Shown piece after piece: positions 24,210 to 33,123 of a stretch of 64,000 nucleotides of DNA (position 1 is its first letter; every line of letters starts with the position of its first letter). Below the pieces are notes generated by a model, which saw only the letters and a list, made by a program, of their open reading frames with translations, was not told the DNA's origin and ran no database searches. A program made the position numbers and the translations under genes. Source of the stretch: Candidatus Dormiibacterota bacterium (GTDB lineage Bacteria; Chloroflexota; Dormibacteria; Aeolococcales; Aeolococcaceae); assembly GCA_003162415.1 (NCBI GenBank), contig PMOL01000007.1, positions 1 to 64,000 on the forward strand, given 5' to 3'.

Positions 24210-24328
24210 GTATATCGTTGCCCGAATTCTCATCGCGTGCTTTCGATCGCACCTCACCCAGGAGCGCGTCAGTCGAGCAATCTTCGGCGAAATAAACGGC
24301 AGGGTATAGTCGCGCCAGGAAGGTGGCC

Positions 24329-24913
24329 ATGGGCATATCAGACCAACCAAGTCGATACAGGTTCCTAGCGTGGCTGGGAGGCTTTGTCGTTGTGTTCGGC
24401 GCCGTGTCTTGGCTTCTCACAGCGGGAGTGCGTTCCCTTGGCGCGTCGCCGACCCACAGCCATTCGGCCACCTTCCCACCACCGGGAAGCACACCAGTGG
24501 TCGATTGCCCGGCTGCCGAATTGAAGGTGGTTGGCATCTACGATGAATGTGCCTTGGCCGTTGCTGCCAAGACTTCAGCATGCGGGGTATACGGCCACAT
24601 GCTTGACGAGGTGCTCCGCTATACAGGCGACCACCAGGCATTCGCGCTCGAGATCCAAATCGAAGGTACGTACGACGGTCCCGGTACGTATGACTTGCCG
24701 TCGTGGCCGCATGGACTTGGCACCCAGGATGGTGTGCCGAAGGTCGCAACGTTTGCGACCGGCGTATTCTGGCAATCGGTCTCTGGAGTCCTGAAGATCA
24801 CAAGTGGCAATGGGCGATCAGGGACAATGAACGCTACCCTCCAGACCTCCAATGGCAGCACCGTTGTCCCGGACCCGATGCTCAACATTATTGGGCAGTG
24901 GAGTTGCCGCTGA
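24329..24913 (+). CDS. Signal-anchored secreted protein, MGKSD/MGISD family
   Basis: 194 residues: MGISDQPSRYRFLAWLGGFV starts the anchor, then a Ser/Thr/Pro linker and an ectodomain with several Cys, NGRSGTMNATL and terminal GQWSC. Paralogue of the 3640-4206 protein, with conserved upstream DNA (TATAGTCG...CCAGGAA). It lies in the interval lacking the main repeat. Function unknown. Confidence 0.75.
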   Translation: MGISDQPSRYRFLAWLGGFVVVFGAVSWLLTAGVRSLGASPTHSHSATFPPPGSTPVVDCPAAELKVVGIYDECALAVAAKTSACGVYGHMLDEVLRYTGDHQAFALEIQIEGTYDGPGTYDLPSWPHGLGTQDGVPKVATFATGVFWQSVSGVLKITSGNGRSGTMNATLQTSNGSTVVPDPMLNIIGQWSCR

Positions 24914-25095
24914 CGGTTACGCCAGTATTGACTGGCTTCACTTATTGGGAGCGGGTCTTAAGCTGCCGTTATGCCCGGATCTGATCGTGGCGGTGTCCAG
25001 ACTGCCGACGGTGACCCGGCTCGGCTCGTACCACGAACGTGGCGTTTGAAGTCGATTCTCGACCGCCCGGATATGTTGGCGGACCGAACACGGTG

Positions 25096-27879
25096 ATGTT
25101 GCGAGCGCTGTGGTCGCAGTTGCTGCGTCGTCGAGGCCGGGCCGCGGCGGTCGCTGCGGGAATCCTCGTGGCGTCGGTGAGCTTCTCCCTATTGACCGCA
25201 GCGACCACAACGAGCACCGCTCAAGTGCAGGGCATCGTGGCGCGTAACCTCCGACCCGCTTACGACATCTTGGTGCGACCGCCGGGATCGACCACAGCGC
25301 TAGAGTCGAGCAAAGGCCTGGTTCGGGATAACTATCTGTCTGGGATCTTTGGCGGGATAACCCTCCAGCAATACGCGCAAATCCAGAAGATCTCGGGGGT
25401 GCAGCTTGCAGCACCGATCGCGATGATCGGCTACGTGCTGCAGGACGTGAGCATCCCCATAGACGTGACCAGCGCGCTAACGCCTGCGGCGTCGCAGGTG
25501 CTTACCCTTACCGACAATCGGACGACCGACCGAGGCCTGACTCGATTCTCGCCTTCCTCCATCGGCTACGTGTACGTCACCGCAGATCAACTGCAGCCCC
25601 AGGGGGGGCTCGGGATCACTATCCACGTCACACCGACCACGGTAATCGGAAGCACCGAGGTTCTTCCCAATGGACGAAAGGTCACCGTCTGTCCGGCTTA
25701 TTTCAATGTGCCGAACCTCACCTCGCCTTTCGCCGACTATCAAGCTCAAGACGGATATTGCTGGTCACGCCAAGACTTGAACGCTAACGCGGGCCCAGGT
25801 CAACTGTCACCGGGACACGTGGGCGGCTATCTGGATGTGGTGTTCCCGATGCTGGTCGCGGCGATCGACCCGGTTGCGGAGCAGCAGCTGGTTGGGCTGG
25901 GCAACACCGTGAAGAGCGGCAGGTATCTACGGCCTACCGACAGCGCAATCTCCGTGGGACCGCAACCGATATCGGGGTCGAACGCTACGAGTGCGGCGCA
26001 GTTGCAAGTTCCCGTACTGGCTACCACCAACCCATTTGTCGACGACACCGACCAAATCACCGTCAACCGATTACCCGCTTCGGCGGTAGGTCTGATTCAC
26101 CGAGGGCTGCTCCCCGACCAACTCGCCGCGGCTTTGGCGAAAGAAACGCCCACTTCGGTTAAGCGCGTCACCGTCACCGCGCGGGACGCGTACCAGCAGC
26201 TTCTGCAGAAATTGTCGAACTCGTCGCTCCTGGACGCGTATTGGACAAGCGGCCCTACCACGTACCGGCAATCGTCTGGTGGGGCGCTGGCGCCTGTCCC
26301 GACGACCAATCTCAACAGTGTCTGGACCACAAGCCTATTTGCGGGTAGCGGTTTCGAAGCGGCCCCGATCGACTCAAGCGACCTCGGGTTTCGGCAGCTC
26401 AACGAAGCACTCAGGACGAATACGAGTACGCAGCTCTTGAATCTGCACGCAGTGGGCGAATTCGATCCAAGTAAGTTGCCCGGGTTCAGCACGCTCTCAC
26501 AGGTACCGTTGGAAACGTACTATCCGCCGCAGGTCACTGGTGCCGACGCAGCGAGCCAAAAGGCATTGGGCGGCCAGCCACTATTGCCGAACGCCAATAT
26601 GGCTGGCTACCTTCAACAGCCACCGCTCATCCTGACCACGCTCCGCTCACTGCCGGCCTTCGAGCAGGACTTCCCGACCGTGAACGCGACGGCACCGGTC
26701 AGTGTTGTTCGTGTTCGCGTGAGTGGGCTGCATGGCAGCGTCCGCCAGCAGCTCGCGCAGATTGGGCGCGTCGCGGCTGCAATCCGTCAAGCAACCGGGC
26801 TGGATGTCGATATCACGGCAGGTTCTTCCCCCACCACCGAAACCATTGCGCTCCCAGCGGGCAGTGACGGGCGGCCGGCCCTGACCCTCGACGAATCGTG
26901 GGTTCGCAAGGCGGTCGCTCTGGTCATCCTCAACGCCGTCGACGACAAGAGTCTGGCTCTGTTCGTGCTGATCTTGGTAGTCTGCGCATTCTTTCTTGCC
27001 AATGCGGCCTTCGCTGCGGTGCGGACTCGACGGACGGAGATCGGTGTGCTGCGATGTTTGGGTTGGCCGCGAAGGACGATTTTCGTGTTCATTCTTGGTG
27101 AGGTGCTGCTCACTGGCCTGGTGGCCGGCGTGCTGGGTACCGGGCTCTCTGCGCTACTGATCGTCCTGTTTCGTTTGGAGGTCCCGTGGTGGCGGGTCGG
27201 TTTGGTCATTCCCGTGGCCATGCTCCTTGCGGGACTTTCCGGCATCGTTCCAGCGTTGTTGGCTGCGCATGCGCAGCCGCTCGACGCGGTGGCACCCGCG
27301 GTTCGTGCCCCGCGACGGCCTCATCCGGTACGGCACATCGCCGGGCTGGCGCTCGTCAACCTGCGCCGAGCGCCGGCTCGAGCTGCACTCGCCGCCGCGG
27401 CGCTGGCAGTGGGCATCGCCGCGCTCACGGTGCTCCTTGCGCTCAATCTGGCATTCGCTCAGGGTGTCGTCGGGAGCGCGCTCGGGGGGTTCGTAGCCAA
27501 TCAGGTGCGAGCCGTCGACTACCTGTCCGCGGCACTCGCCATCATCCTCGGCGCCGCCTCGGTTGCGGACGTGCTCTATATCAACCTACGCGAGCGCGCC
27601 TCCGAATTCGCCGTCCTGAGCGCCGTGGGTTGGCGGCGTGGGCACGTGGCTCGAGTCGCCATCGGTGAAGGCGCCGGGATCGGCATCGCGGGCAGCTTGT
27701 TCGGCGCTGTCCTTGGACTGGGGATCGCCGAGCTGATACTCGGTCCCGACCTTTCCCTCCTCGCCGCGCCTGCCGTCGCAGCGTTCGTCGCCGGGATCGT
27801 AGTGACGATCGTCGCGGCGAGCATCGTGGCCGCAACGCTCCAGCGCCTGCCTCTGGTGGCGACCCTTGCCGAGGAATAG
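25096..27879 (+). CDS. ABC transporter permease, FtsX/MacB type
   Basis: 927 residues. A transmembrane helix near the N terminus (about 15-33), a periplasmic/extracellular domain of about 580 residues, then three helices around 615-720 with the FtsX-like DUF: ALFVLILVVCAFFLANAAFA, RRTEIGVLRCLGWPRR. A second FtsX-like unit at the C terminus carries ERASEFAVLSAVGWRR. This is the long two-module actinobacterial/Chloroflexi-type permease. It pairs with the ATPase gene that follows. Substrate unknown; likely lipid, peptide or envelope related. Confidence 0.85.
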   Translation: MLRALWSQLLRRRGRAAAVAAGILVASVSFSLLTAATTTSTAQVQGIVARNLRPAYDILVRPPGSTTALESSKGLVRDNYLSGIFGGITLQQYAQIQKISGVQLAAPIAMIGYVLQDVSIPIDVTSALTPAASQVLTLTDNRTTDRGLTRFSPSSIGYVYVTADQLQPQGGLGITIHVTPTTVIGSTEVLPNGRKVTVCPAYFNVPNLTSPFADYQAQDGYCWSRQDLNANAGPGQLSPGHVGGYLDVVFPMLVAAIDPVAEQQLVGLGNTVKSGRYLRPTDSAISVGPQPISGSNATSAAQLQVPVLATTNPFVDDTDQITVNRLPASAVGLIHRGLLPDQLAAALAKETPTSVKRVTVTARDAYQQLLQKLSNSSLLDAYWTSGPTTYRQSSGGALAPVPTTNLNSVWTTSLFAGSGFEAAPIDSSDLGFRQLNEALRTNTSTQLLNLHAVGEFDPSKLPGFSTLSQVPLETYYPPQVTGADAASQKALGGQPLLPNANMAGYLQQPPLILTTLRSLPAFEQDFPTVNATAPVSVVRVRVSGLHGSVRQQLAQIGRVAAAIRQATGLDVDITAGSSPTTETIALPAGSDGRPALTLDESWVRKAVALVILNAVDDKSLALFVLILVVCAFFLANAAFAAVRTRRTEIGVLRCLGWPRRTIFVFILGEVLLTGLVAGVLGTGLSALLIVLFRLEVPWWRVGLVIPVAMLLAGLSGIVPALLAAHAQPLDAVAPAVRAPRRPHPVRHIAGLALVNLRRAPARAALAAAALAVGIAALTVLLALNLAFAQGVVGSALGGFVANQVRAVDYLSAALAIILGAASVADVLYINLRERASEFAVLSAVGWRRGHVARVAIGEGAGIGIAGSLFGAVLGLGIAELILGPDLSLLAAPAVAAFVAGIVVTIVAASIVAATLQRLPLVATLAEE

Positions 27880-27886
27880 CGACGAC

Positions 27887-28615
27887 GTGGTTTCGAGCGA
27901 CAGAGAGCCGTCCGATCAAACAAGGAGCCAGCAGGCGGGTCTGGCTGTGTCTCTGGTAGCCGTGAGCAAGACCTATCGAAGCGGCATTGGCGAATCGGTC
28001 ACTGCTGTCGATGCGGTGACACTTGACATCCCGCCGGGACAGAGCCTCACGATCACGGGGCGGTCTGGGTCAGGAAAGTCAACGCTCCTTCACCTGATCG
28101 GCGCGATGGATGTTGCCGACGAGGGGCAGATCACGATAGACGGCACTGACATAGCACGGTTGCGCGACTCGGAAAGGGCCGCACTCCGCCGGCGCATCGG
28201 ATTCGTATTCCAACGCTTCCATCTGCTTCCCGCCCTCACCGCACTGGACAATGTGCTCGTTCCGGTCCTTCCGTATCGAACTGATTTTGACAAGGTGGCT
28301 CGTGCGCGCGAATTGCTCGCTGCGGTGGGGCTTGCCGACCGCGCGCAACACCTACCGTCGCAGCTGTCTGGTGGCGAGCAGCAACGTGTAGCCATCGCTC
28401 GCGCGCTCGTCAATCATCCTGGCATTGTGTTGGCGGACGAACCGACCGGCAACCTCGATACCCATACCGGCGCCGAGATTGTCGCTGTGCTCGACCGCCT
28501 GCGAACTGAACGTGGCATCACGCTGCTCGTCGCCACCCACGATGCGAGTATCGCCGCGAGCTGCGACCGCACTCTCGTCCTCAGCGACGGTAGTGTCGTG
28601 AGCGACACCGATTAG
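27887..28615 (+). CDS. ABC transporter ATP-binding protein, LolD/MacB type
   Basis: 242 residues. Walker A GRSGSGKST, Q-loop FVFQRFHLLPALT, signature LSGGEQQRVAIARAL, Walker B VLADEPTGNLDT and H-loop VATHD are all present, so it is competent for ATP hydrolysis. It follows the permease by 7 bp (GTG at 27887; a TTG at 27866 would overlap it). The two form an exporter or envelope-remodelling transporter. Confidence 0.9.
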   Translation: MVSSDREPSDQTRSQQAGLAVSLVAVSKTYRSGIGESVTAVDAVTLDIPPGQSLTITGRSGSGKSTLLHLIGAMDVADEGQITIDGTDIARLRDSERAALRRRIGFVFQRFHLLPALTALDNVLVPVLPYRTDFDKVARARELLAAVGLADRAQHLPSQLSGGEQQRVAIARALVNHPGIVLADEPTGNLDTHTGAEIVAVLDRLRTERGITLLVATHDASIAASCDRTLVLSDGSVVSDTD

Positions 28616-28661
28616 GGCGAGCGGGAGCGGACCACAATTCGCCCGCATGTAGAATCCACCG

Positions 28662-29618
28662 GTGCCGCGCTACCCACCGATCAACCCTTACGAGGAAGGA
28701 TTCCTCGACACCGGCGACGGCAATCTCGTCCACTGGGAACTGTGCGGTAATCCTTCTGGGAAACCCGCGCTCATCGTCCATGGCGGTCCTGGATCGGGGC
28801 TTTCAACAGGACAACGGCAGTGGCTTGACCCAGCCCGGTATCGGATCATTCAGTTTGATCAACGCGGGTGCGGGCGAAGCACACCCCATGCGAGCGATCC
28901 CAGCACTGACATGAGCCTCAACACAACGAACCACCTGGTCGGCGACACGGAGCGGTTGAGGGAGCACCTGGGGGTTGACCGCTGGCTTCTCTTCGGCGGT
29001 TCATGGGGATCCACGCTGATCCTCGCCTATGCCGAACGTTATCCCGAGCGGGTATCGGAGATCGTCATTTGCAGCGTCACCATGACGAGGCGCTCAGAGA
29101 TCGACTGGCTTTACCGCGGTGTCGCCCGGTTCTTCCCCGAGGAATGGCATAAGTTCCGAGCCGGGGTACCCGAGGGCGACCGGAACCGCGACATCGTCGG
29201 AGCCTATGCGAGTCTCATGGAGGATCCAAGCCCGGACATCCGAACAAGAGCCGCGATTAAGTGGTGCACCTGGGAAGATACGGTGCTTTCGCTGGAGCCG
29301 AACGGCAACCTGCATCCGTACAGTGACCGCCCGCTGCCCGATCTGGTTGCATTCGTGCGAATCACCACACATTACTTTTCAAATGCCGCGTGGCTCGAAG
29401 AGGGTGCACTACTCACCGGTGCACCGCGACTCGCCGGCATTCCAGGCGTGTTGATCCATGGTCGACTTGATCTGAGTTCTCCCGTCACCACGGCTTGGGA
29501 GCTCGCCCGTGCCTGGCCGGACGCGCAGCTAATTGTCGTGGCCGATTCAGGCCACAAAGGCAGCGATTCGATGAACGAGCATGTCTTCGGTGCGCTCGAG
29601 AGGTTCGCCGACCGTTGA
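28662..29618 (+). CDS. pip: Proline iminopeptidase
   Basis: 318 residues, alpha/beta-hydrolase of peptidase family S33. HGGPGSG oxyanion-hole motif, DQRGCGRS, nucleophile Ser in GGSWGSTLIL, acid Asp in GRLDLSSP and catalytic His in SGHKGS. It removes N-terminal proline from peptides. Length is typical. Start GTG at 28662. The enzyme is probably cytoplasmic. Confidence 0.9.
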   Translation: MPRYPPINPYEEGFLDTGDGNLVHWELCGNPSGKPALIVHGGPGSGLSTGQRQWLDPARYRIIQFDQRGCGRSTPHASDPSTDMSLNTTNHLVGDTERLREHLGVDRWLLFGGSWGSTLILAYAERYPERVSEIVICSVTMTRRSEIDWLYRGVARFFPEEWHKFRAGVPEGDRNRDIVGAYASLMEDPSPDIRTRAAIKWCTWEDTVLSLEPNGNLHPYSDRPLPDLVAFVRITTHYFSNAAWLEEGALLTGAPRLAGIPGVLIHGRLDLSSPVTTAWELARAWPDAQLIVVADSGHKGSDSMNEHVFGALERFADR

Positions 29619-29796
29619 CCCACTATCCGGGCTGACGATACGTACGGTCGCTGACCGTCGGTTCGGATTTGGTCCGCGGGAGTTCGAAGCGAGCGCGCCA
29701 TGGGATGTCAGACTGCTCGAGGGAGATGAGGCTCGCCTGAGCAAGCATGGTCGGCCTACGGCCGAGGGGCCCTAGTGGTGGGCGAGCGTTAGGTCA

Positions 29797-29812
29797 GCCT
29801 CACCGTGCGTCA
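29797..29812 (-). repeat. Second dispersed repeat, partial copy f
   Basis: Minus strand TGACGCACGGTGAGGC, starting at the TGA stop of the zinc-finger gene, as copy b does at its gene. Confidence 0.4.
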
Positions 29813-30046
29813 CGCTAAGGGCTGATAACCGGTCCATCGTGGTTTCCGATGCAGCCACCCCCGCGCTTGGTTGCCTGGGCGGGTACCCGACGGGGGGGCC
29901 CCGTCAGCGGTTAGAACCTCGATGCAAAGCCCGACACACTCATCGCAAATGCAAGCACCTTGCCCGGTAATCAACTTCCCCACATGCTGCTCCGATCTGC
30001 CGCAGAAAGAGCAACGGTTCTGCCCGCGTCGATCTCCACGTGCCAT
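29810..30046 (-). CDS. Free-standing ClpX-type C4 zinc finger
   Basis: 78 residues. [20 protein letters not shown] then [10 protein letters not shown] is the complete N-terminal zinc-binding domain of ClpX, which dimerises and binds substrates and adaptors. No AAA+ domain follows; the tail is Gly/Arg-rich and unrelated. It could act as a decoy or adaptor for ClpX clients, or be a remnant; the four Cys are intact. The function is inference. Confidence 0.75.
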   Translation of the reverse strand: MARGDRRGQNRCSFCGRSEQHVGKLITGQGACICDECVGLCIEVLTADGAPPSGTRPGNQARGWLHRKPRWTGYQPLA

Positions 30047-30146
30047 GACTCAACCCTACACCACCGGTCGATCCACCTCAACCCGACTGATTTGGTGTGA
30101 GACAGTCGTGCGCTGCGAAGGTTCCGCCGGAGCCGCGTGGGCTCAA

Positions 30147-30171
30147 GGTACCTTTGCGGATGCTGGCATGA
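30147..30171 (+). repeat. Array repeat copy 34
   Basis: TA subtype: GGTACCTTTGC GGATGCTGGCATGA. Array resumes here. Confidence 0.8.
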
Positions 30172-30308
30172 GCGGCCATACGGTTGCTCGAACCGTTGGC
30201 CCTTGCGTCCCCGACGTTGCGCGAGCAGCGCAACGATCTCTCCATCTCCCGCCCTCTACCTGACCATTGCCGCTCTTGGAGGGGCGCGCGTCGATAATCA
30301 GGAGCGCC

Positions 30309-30722
30309 ATGAGCCGATACAGAACGCTGCTGTCGCTCGGAGCGGTCGTCCTCGTGATCGGCCTGGCGTCATTGATTGCCACAGGAGCCGTCCGCCCCGC
30401 ACCGCCGACGCCAACCGCTACTCAGGCTCCGCCCTCCGTCGACGTGAGCGGAACGTGGGCGGGACTCTGCACCGGCCCGTTCAACGGCTTCTGTTCCCTC
30501 ACGTGGACGCAGACCGCTAACGCGCTCCATGGGACGTTCATGCTGTCGTCACGGCCCGACAACCTCCATATCAGCGGCAAGCTGACAGATAGCACGATCA
30601 GTTTCGGAGCCGTCGGCGTGGTCACGTTCACCGGGACCTTATCCGGCAGCACCATGGCCGGCGCCTACACCGACATCGCAAACGGGAAGACAGGCTCCTG
30701 GACCGTGACCCTATCACCCTGA
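30309..30722 (+). CDS. Signal-anchored secreted protein, MSRYRTLLSLG family
   Basis: 137 residues. The first 40 residues and the upstream DNA match the gene at 17980, but after the Pro/Thr linker the ectodomain is unrelated: DVSGTWAGLCTGPFNGFCSL and GTLSGSTMAGAYTD, a lipocalin-like or beta-barrel-like pattern common in small secreted proteins. A mosaic of shared anchor and new ectodomain. AGGAG precedes the ATG. Confidence 0.75.
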   Translation: MSRYRTLLSLGAVVLVIGLASLIATGAVRPAPPTPTATQAPPSVDVSGTWAGLCTGPFNGFCSLTWTQTANALHGTFMLSSRPDNLHISGKLTDSTISFGAVGVVTFTGTLSGSTMAGAYTDIANGKTGSWTVTLSP

Positions 30723-30801
30723 GGGAACAGCTCTCTTTCTCATGCGGGGCCGAGACATGCTCTTACGATGTGCGCCCCGCTAATCCGGCGGACATGGGCG
30801 C

Positions 30802-31212
30802 CTACGGCTCCGTGATCTGGAGACTCACGTTGACGGTGGCCCCGTTGTTGACCGTCACGGTGGCGCTGTAACGACCCGGTTCCTCCTGCTGCGGCGCGGA
30901 GACGGTGTAGGTACCGGGCGACACGTCGAAGTCAAATTCGCCGCTGGCGTTCGTGGCTGAGGTGGCGGCCACCGTTCCATCGGGACGCGTTACGGTGATG
31001 GCCGCATTCTTCTCCACTTGAAAATAGCCGGAGGGGCACGGAGACTGTCCCATGCAGGGGGGAACGGGTCCCGCGGTGAGGGTGAAGGTCCCGTGGATGT
31101 GGCCGTGAGCCGTAAGTCCCGTCGACGGCGGACTCGCAGTCGAGGATACCGAGCTGGTGCACCCGGTGACCGCTATTGCTATGACGGCGAGGCTCAGCCG
31201 TAAGCGTTGCAC
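30802..31212 (-). CDS. Lipoprotein with carboxypeptidase-regulatory-like domain
   Basis: 136 residues: signal with lipobox AVTGC at about residues 14-18, Ser/Thr-rich linker, then a CarboxypepD_reg-like beta sandwich (ITVTRPDGTVAATSATNASG, FDFDVSPGTYTVSA). Such domains are extracellular Ig-like modules. It ends convergently with the preceding gene. Confidence 0.75.
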   Translation of the reverse strand: MQRLRLSLAVIAIAVTGCTSSVSSTASPPSTGLTAHGHIHGTFTLTAGPVPPCMGQSPCPSGYFQVEKNAAITVTRPDGTVAATSATNASGEFDFDVSPGTYTVSAPQQEEPGRYSATVTVNNGATVNVSLQITEP

Positions 31213-31274
31213 TCAATAACTTCCTGACACGGCCCGAAAGCGGCCTTGTTTCTGATTATGGCCCACTTGTTCTG

Positions 31275-31299
31275 GCGACATTGGCGGACACTGGCCTGG
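31275..31299 (+). repeat. Array repeat copy 35
   Basis: GA subtype with ACACT centre: GCGACATTGGC GGACACTGGCCTGG. Confidence 0.85.
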
Positions 31300-31512
31300 T
31301 CGACGCACCCGGGCTCGGAGAGACGTCAGGTCCGCAACTCTCCCGATAGACAGGGCGTCGCCACCAACCGACACTACTGGCCAACCCCGGGCGACCAGCA
31401 CCGTCGAACCCACGGCTCTTGGGCTCTTATTTGGGTCCGGGCGGTCTCGACATGTGAGGACACCCCGAAGCCACCCGTCTCGCCCGTCGCCGGCAAGACG
31501 ATAATCCTGCGC

Positions 31513-31896
31513 GTGGACGTGCTAATCGTTGCGGCGGATCCGGGCGCGAGAGCGATTCGCATCGTCCTCGAAGCCCTCGATCACACCGTTCGCGTGGCAC
31601 GTAACGCCGACGCCGCCCTACGAATTGCAGCCAGCCGACTCCCTGATCGAATCCTGGTCGAGGCGACCCTCGCAGGGGCTGCCTCAATTTGCGAGCGACT
31701 CTCGACGCTCGGACCGCCCCTACAGATGCTCGAACCTCCAACCGGAGGGTGGCCCCGCACAGGGCGCCGCGAAGACTCTGGGGGCAGTGGTCCTTCGGGC
31801 AGCGGAGTTCCGTCACCACTCCTGCCGCTCGTACCCATGCTCTCGGGAGCTATCGAGGCGCCGCTCCGTTTCGACGATGTCGAATCAAGCGCCTGA
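31513..31896 (+). CDS. Degenerate receiver-like protein
   Basis: 127 residues from a GTG start. VDVLIVAADPGARAIRIVLE then LDHTVRVARNADAALRIAAS and PDRILVEATL follow the receiver-domain pattern, but the acidic pair is AAD and the phosphoacceptor Asp is replaced by Glu in LVEA. The second half has lost the pattern. Probably a pseudo-receiver or a decaying gene; no output domain. Confidence 0.5.
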   Translation: MDVLIVAADPGARAIRIVLEALDHTVRVARNADAALRIAASRLPDRILVEATLAGAASICERLSTLGPPLQMLEPPTGGWPRTGRREDSGGSGPSGSGVPSPLLPLVPMLSGAIEAPLRFDDVESSA

Positions 31897-31982
31897 CGTC
31901 AGCCGCGTCCGATCCGCGTCCCGTCTCCTGCACCGACACCGTACCCCGACGCCGGCCACCTGCGCTAAGCCCTGGCGTCAAG

Positions 31983-32007
31983 TGGACATTGGCGGATGCT
32001 CGCGTGG
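31983..32007 (+). repeat. Array repeat copy 36
   Basis: GA subtype: TGGACATTGGC GGATGCTCGCGTGG. Confidence 0.8.
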
Positions 32008-32089
32008 GCGATAGGTAGCTCGCCGGAATAGCTCAGCTTGGATCAGGGCGGGCTTCCGCTCCGTGAGACCATCCTTCCAGGCAGTTCTG

Positions 32090-32296
32090 ATGGACACGGA
32101 TGAAACGTACCCGGTAGCTCTGCCGGACAGGGATGAAGCGTTGCGCCGGCTCCGTGCTGCGCTAATCGCGTGGATCGGCGGTGAGCCTTTAGCCGGAGCG
32201 GGCGTGCAACGGCGTCCGCGTCCGCCGTCTCGCCCGGATGCAGCGGCCGCGCCACTCCCTACCTCGGGCGAAGACGTCGCCACTCAAGCCGGCTGA
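32090..32296 (+). CDS. Small hypothetical protein
   Basis: 68 residues from ATG at 32090: an acidic start, one helix DEALRRLRAALIAWIGG, then a low-complexity Arg/Pro/Ala tail. It is the only candidate gene in its unit. Coding status uncertain. Confidence 0.35.
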   Translation: MDTDETYPVALPDRDEALRRLRAALIAWIGGEPLAGAGVQRRPRPPSRPDAAAAPLPTSGEDVATQAG

Positions 32297-32309
32297 CTTT
32301 AAGGCTCAA

Positions 32310-32334
32310 GGCACATTCACGAATGCTGGCCTGG
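32310..32334 (+). repeat. Array repeat copy 37
   Basis: GGCACATTCAC GAATGCTGGCCTGG. Confidence 0.8.
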
Positions 32335-32428
32335 TCGACGAACGTATCGCCCGAATCGCGCCGACCTACAAGACCCTTGATACCCTCCCAACACCCTACC
32401 AACCGTCGACGCCCAGAGGAGTGTCGAC

Positions 32429-33076
32429 ATGACCTACGCGCTCCTGTTCGACTTCGATGGCGTGCTGGTCGACTCAGTTCCTGCCTACCGTGCGGCCTGG
32501 TCGGAGTGGGCACGGACCTATCGAGTAAACGAGGCGCTCATCTGGGCAGACGCCCACGGACGGCGACCTGATGACATCATTCGTCGTGTCGCGCCGCGGG
32601 GTGACTTGTCAGAAGCGCTTCTGACGTTTGATCTCCTCTTCAGCGCCGCCATCGTTCGGCGCGTGACTCCGTTGCCGGGTGCACTCGCGCTGCTGCGCCA
32701 ACTGCGAGCTGGGGAATGGGCGATCGTCACTTCTGGCCGACGCAGACATGTACCGACAATGCTCCAGCACGCGCGACTTCCTTCCCCCGCCGTGCTCATC
32801 TGCGGCGATGATGTAGTCGCTGGCAAGCCCGATCCTGAATGCTTCCTCCAAGCGGCAGAGCGTCTCAAGGCTCCCGCCTCCCGCTGCATCGTCATCGAGG
32901 ATGCGCCAGGAGGAATAACCGCCGCGCGTGCCGCAGCCATGACCACTGTTGCCGTGGCGACCACGCACCGGCTCGACGAACTCTCCGGGGCGGACATCAT
33001 CTTTGCTTCGCTCAACGAGGCGTCCGGCTACCTCCTGACCGCCGTGCGTGACCGAGCGGATCCTCCTGAATCTTGA
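32429..33076 (+). CDS. HAD-superfamily phosphatase, beta-phosphoglucomutase-like
   Basis: 215 residues. Motif I LLFDFDGVLVDSV with nucleophile and acid Asp, cap domain of helices, motif II VTSG, motif III GKPDPECFL, motif IV VIEDAPGGITAARAA. All catalytic residues are present. It belongs to the phosphoglycolate phosphatase / beta-phosphoglucomutase group; similar enzymes dephosphorylate sugar phosphates. GAGGAG 9 nt before the ATG. Confidence 0.9.
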   Translation: MTYALLFDFDGVLVDSVPAYRAAWSEWARTYRVNEALIWADAHGRRPDDIIRRVAPRGDLSEALLTFDLLFSAAIVRRVTPLPGALALLRQLRAGEWAIVTSGRRRHVPTMLQHARLPSPAVLICGDDVVAGKPDPECFLQAAERLKAPASRCIVIEDAPGGITAARAAAMTTVAVATTHRLDELSGADIIFASLNEASGYLLTAVRDRADPPES

Positions 33077-33123
33077 TCTGGGTAGGACACCTCGGACCCG
33101 ACCGCATGCGGAGCCGGCGTCGA

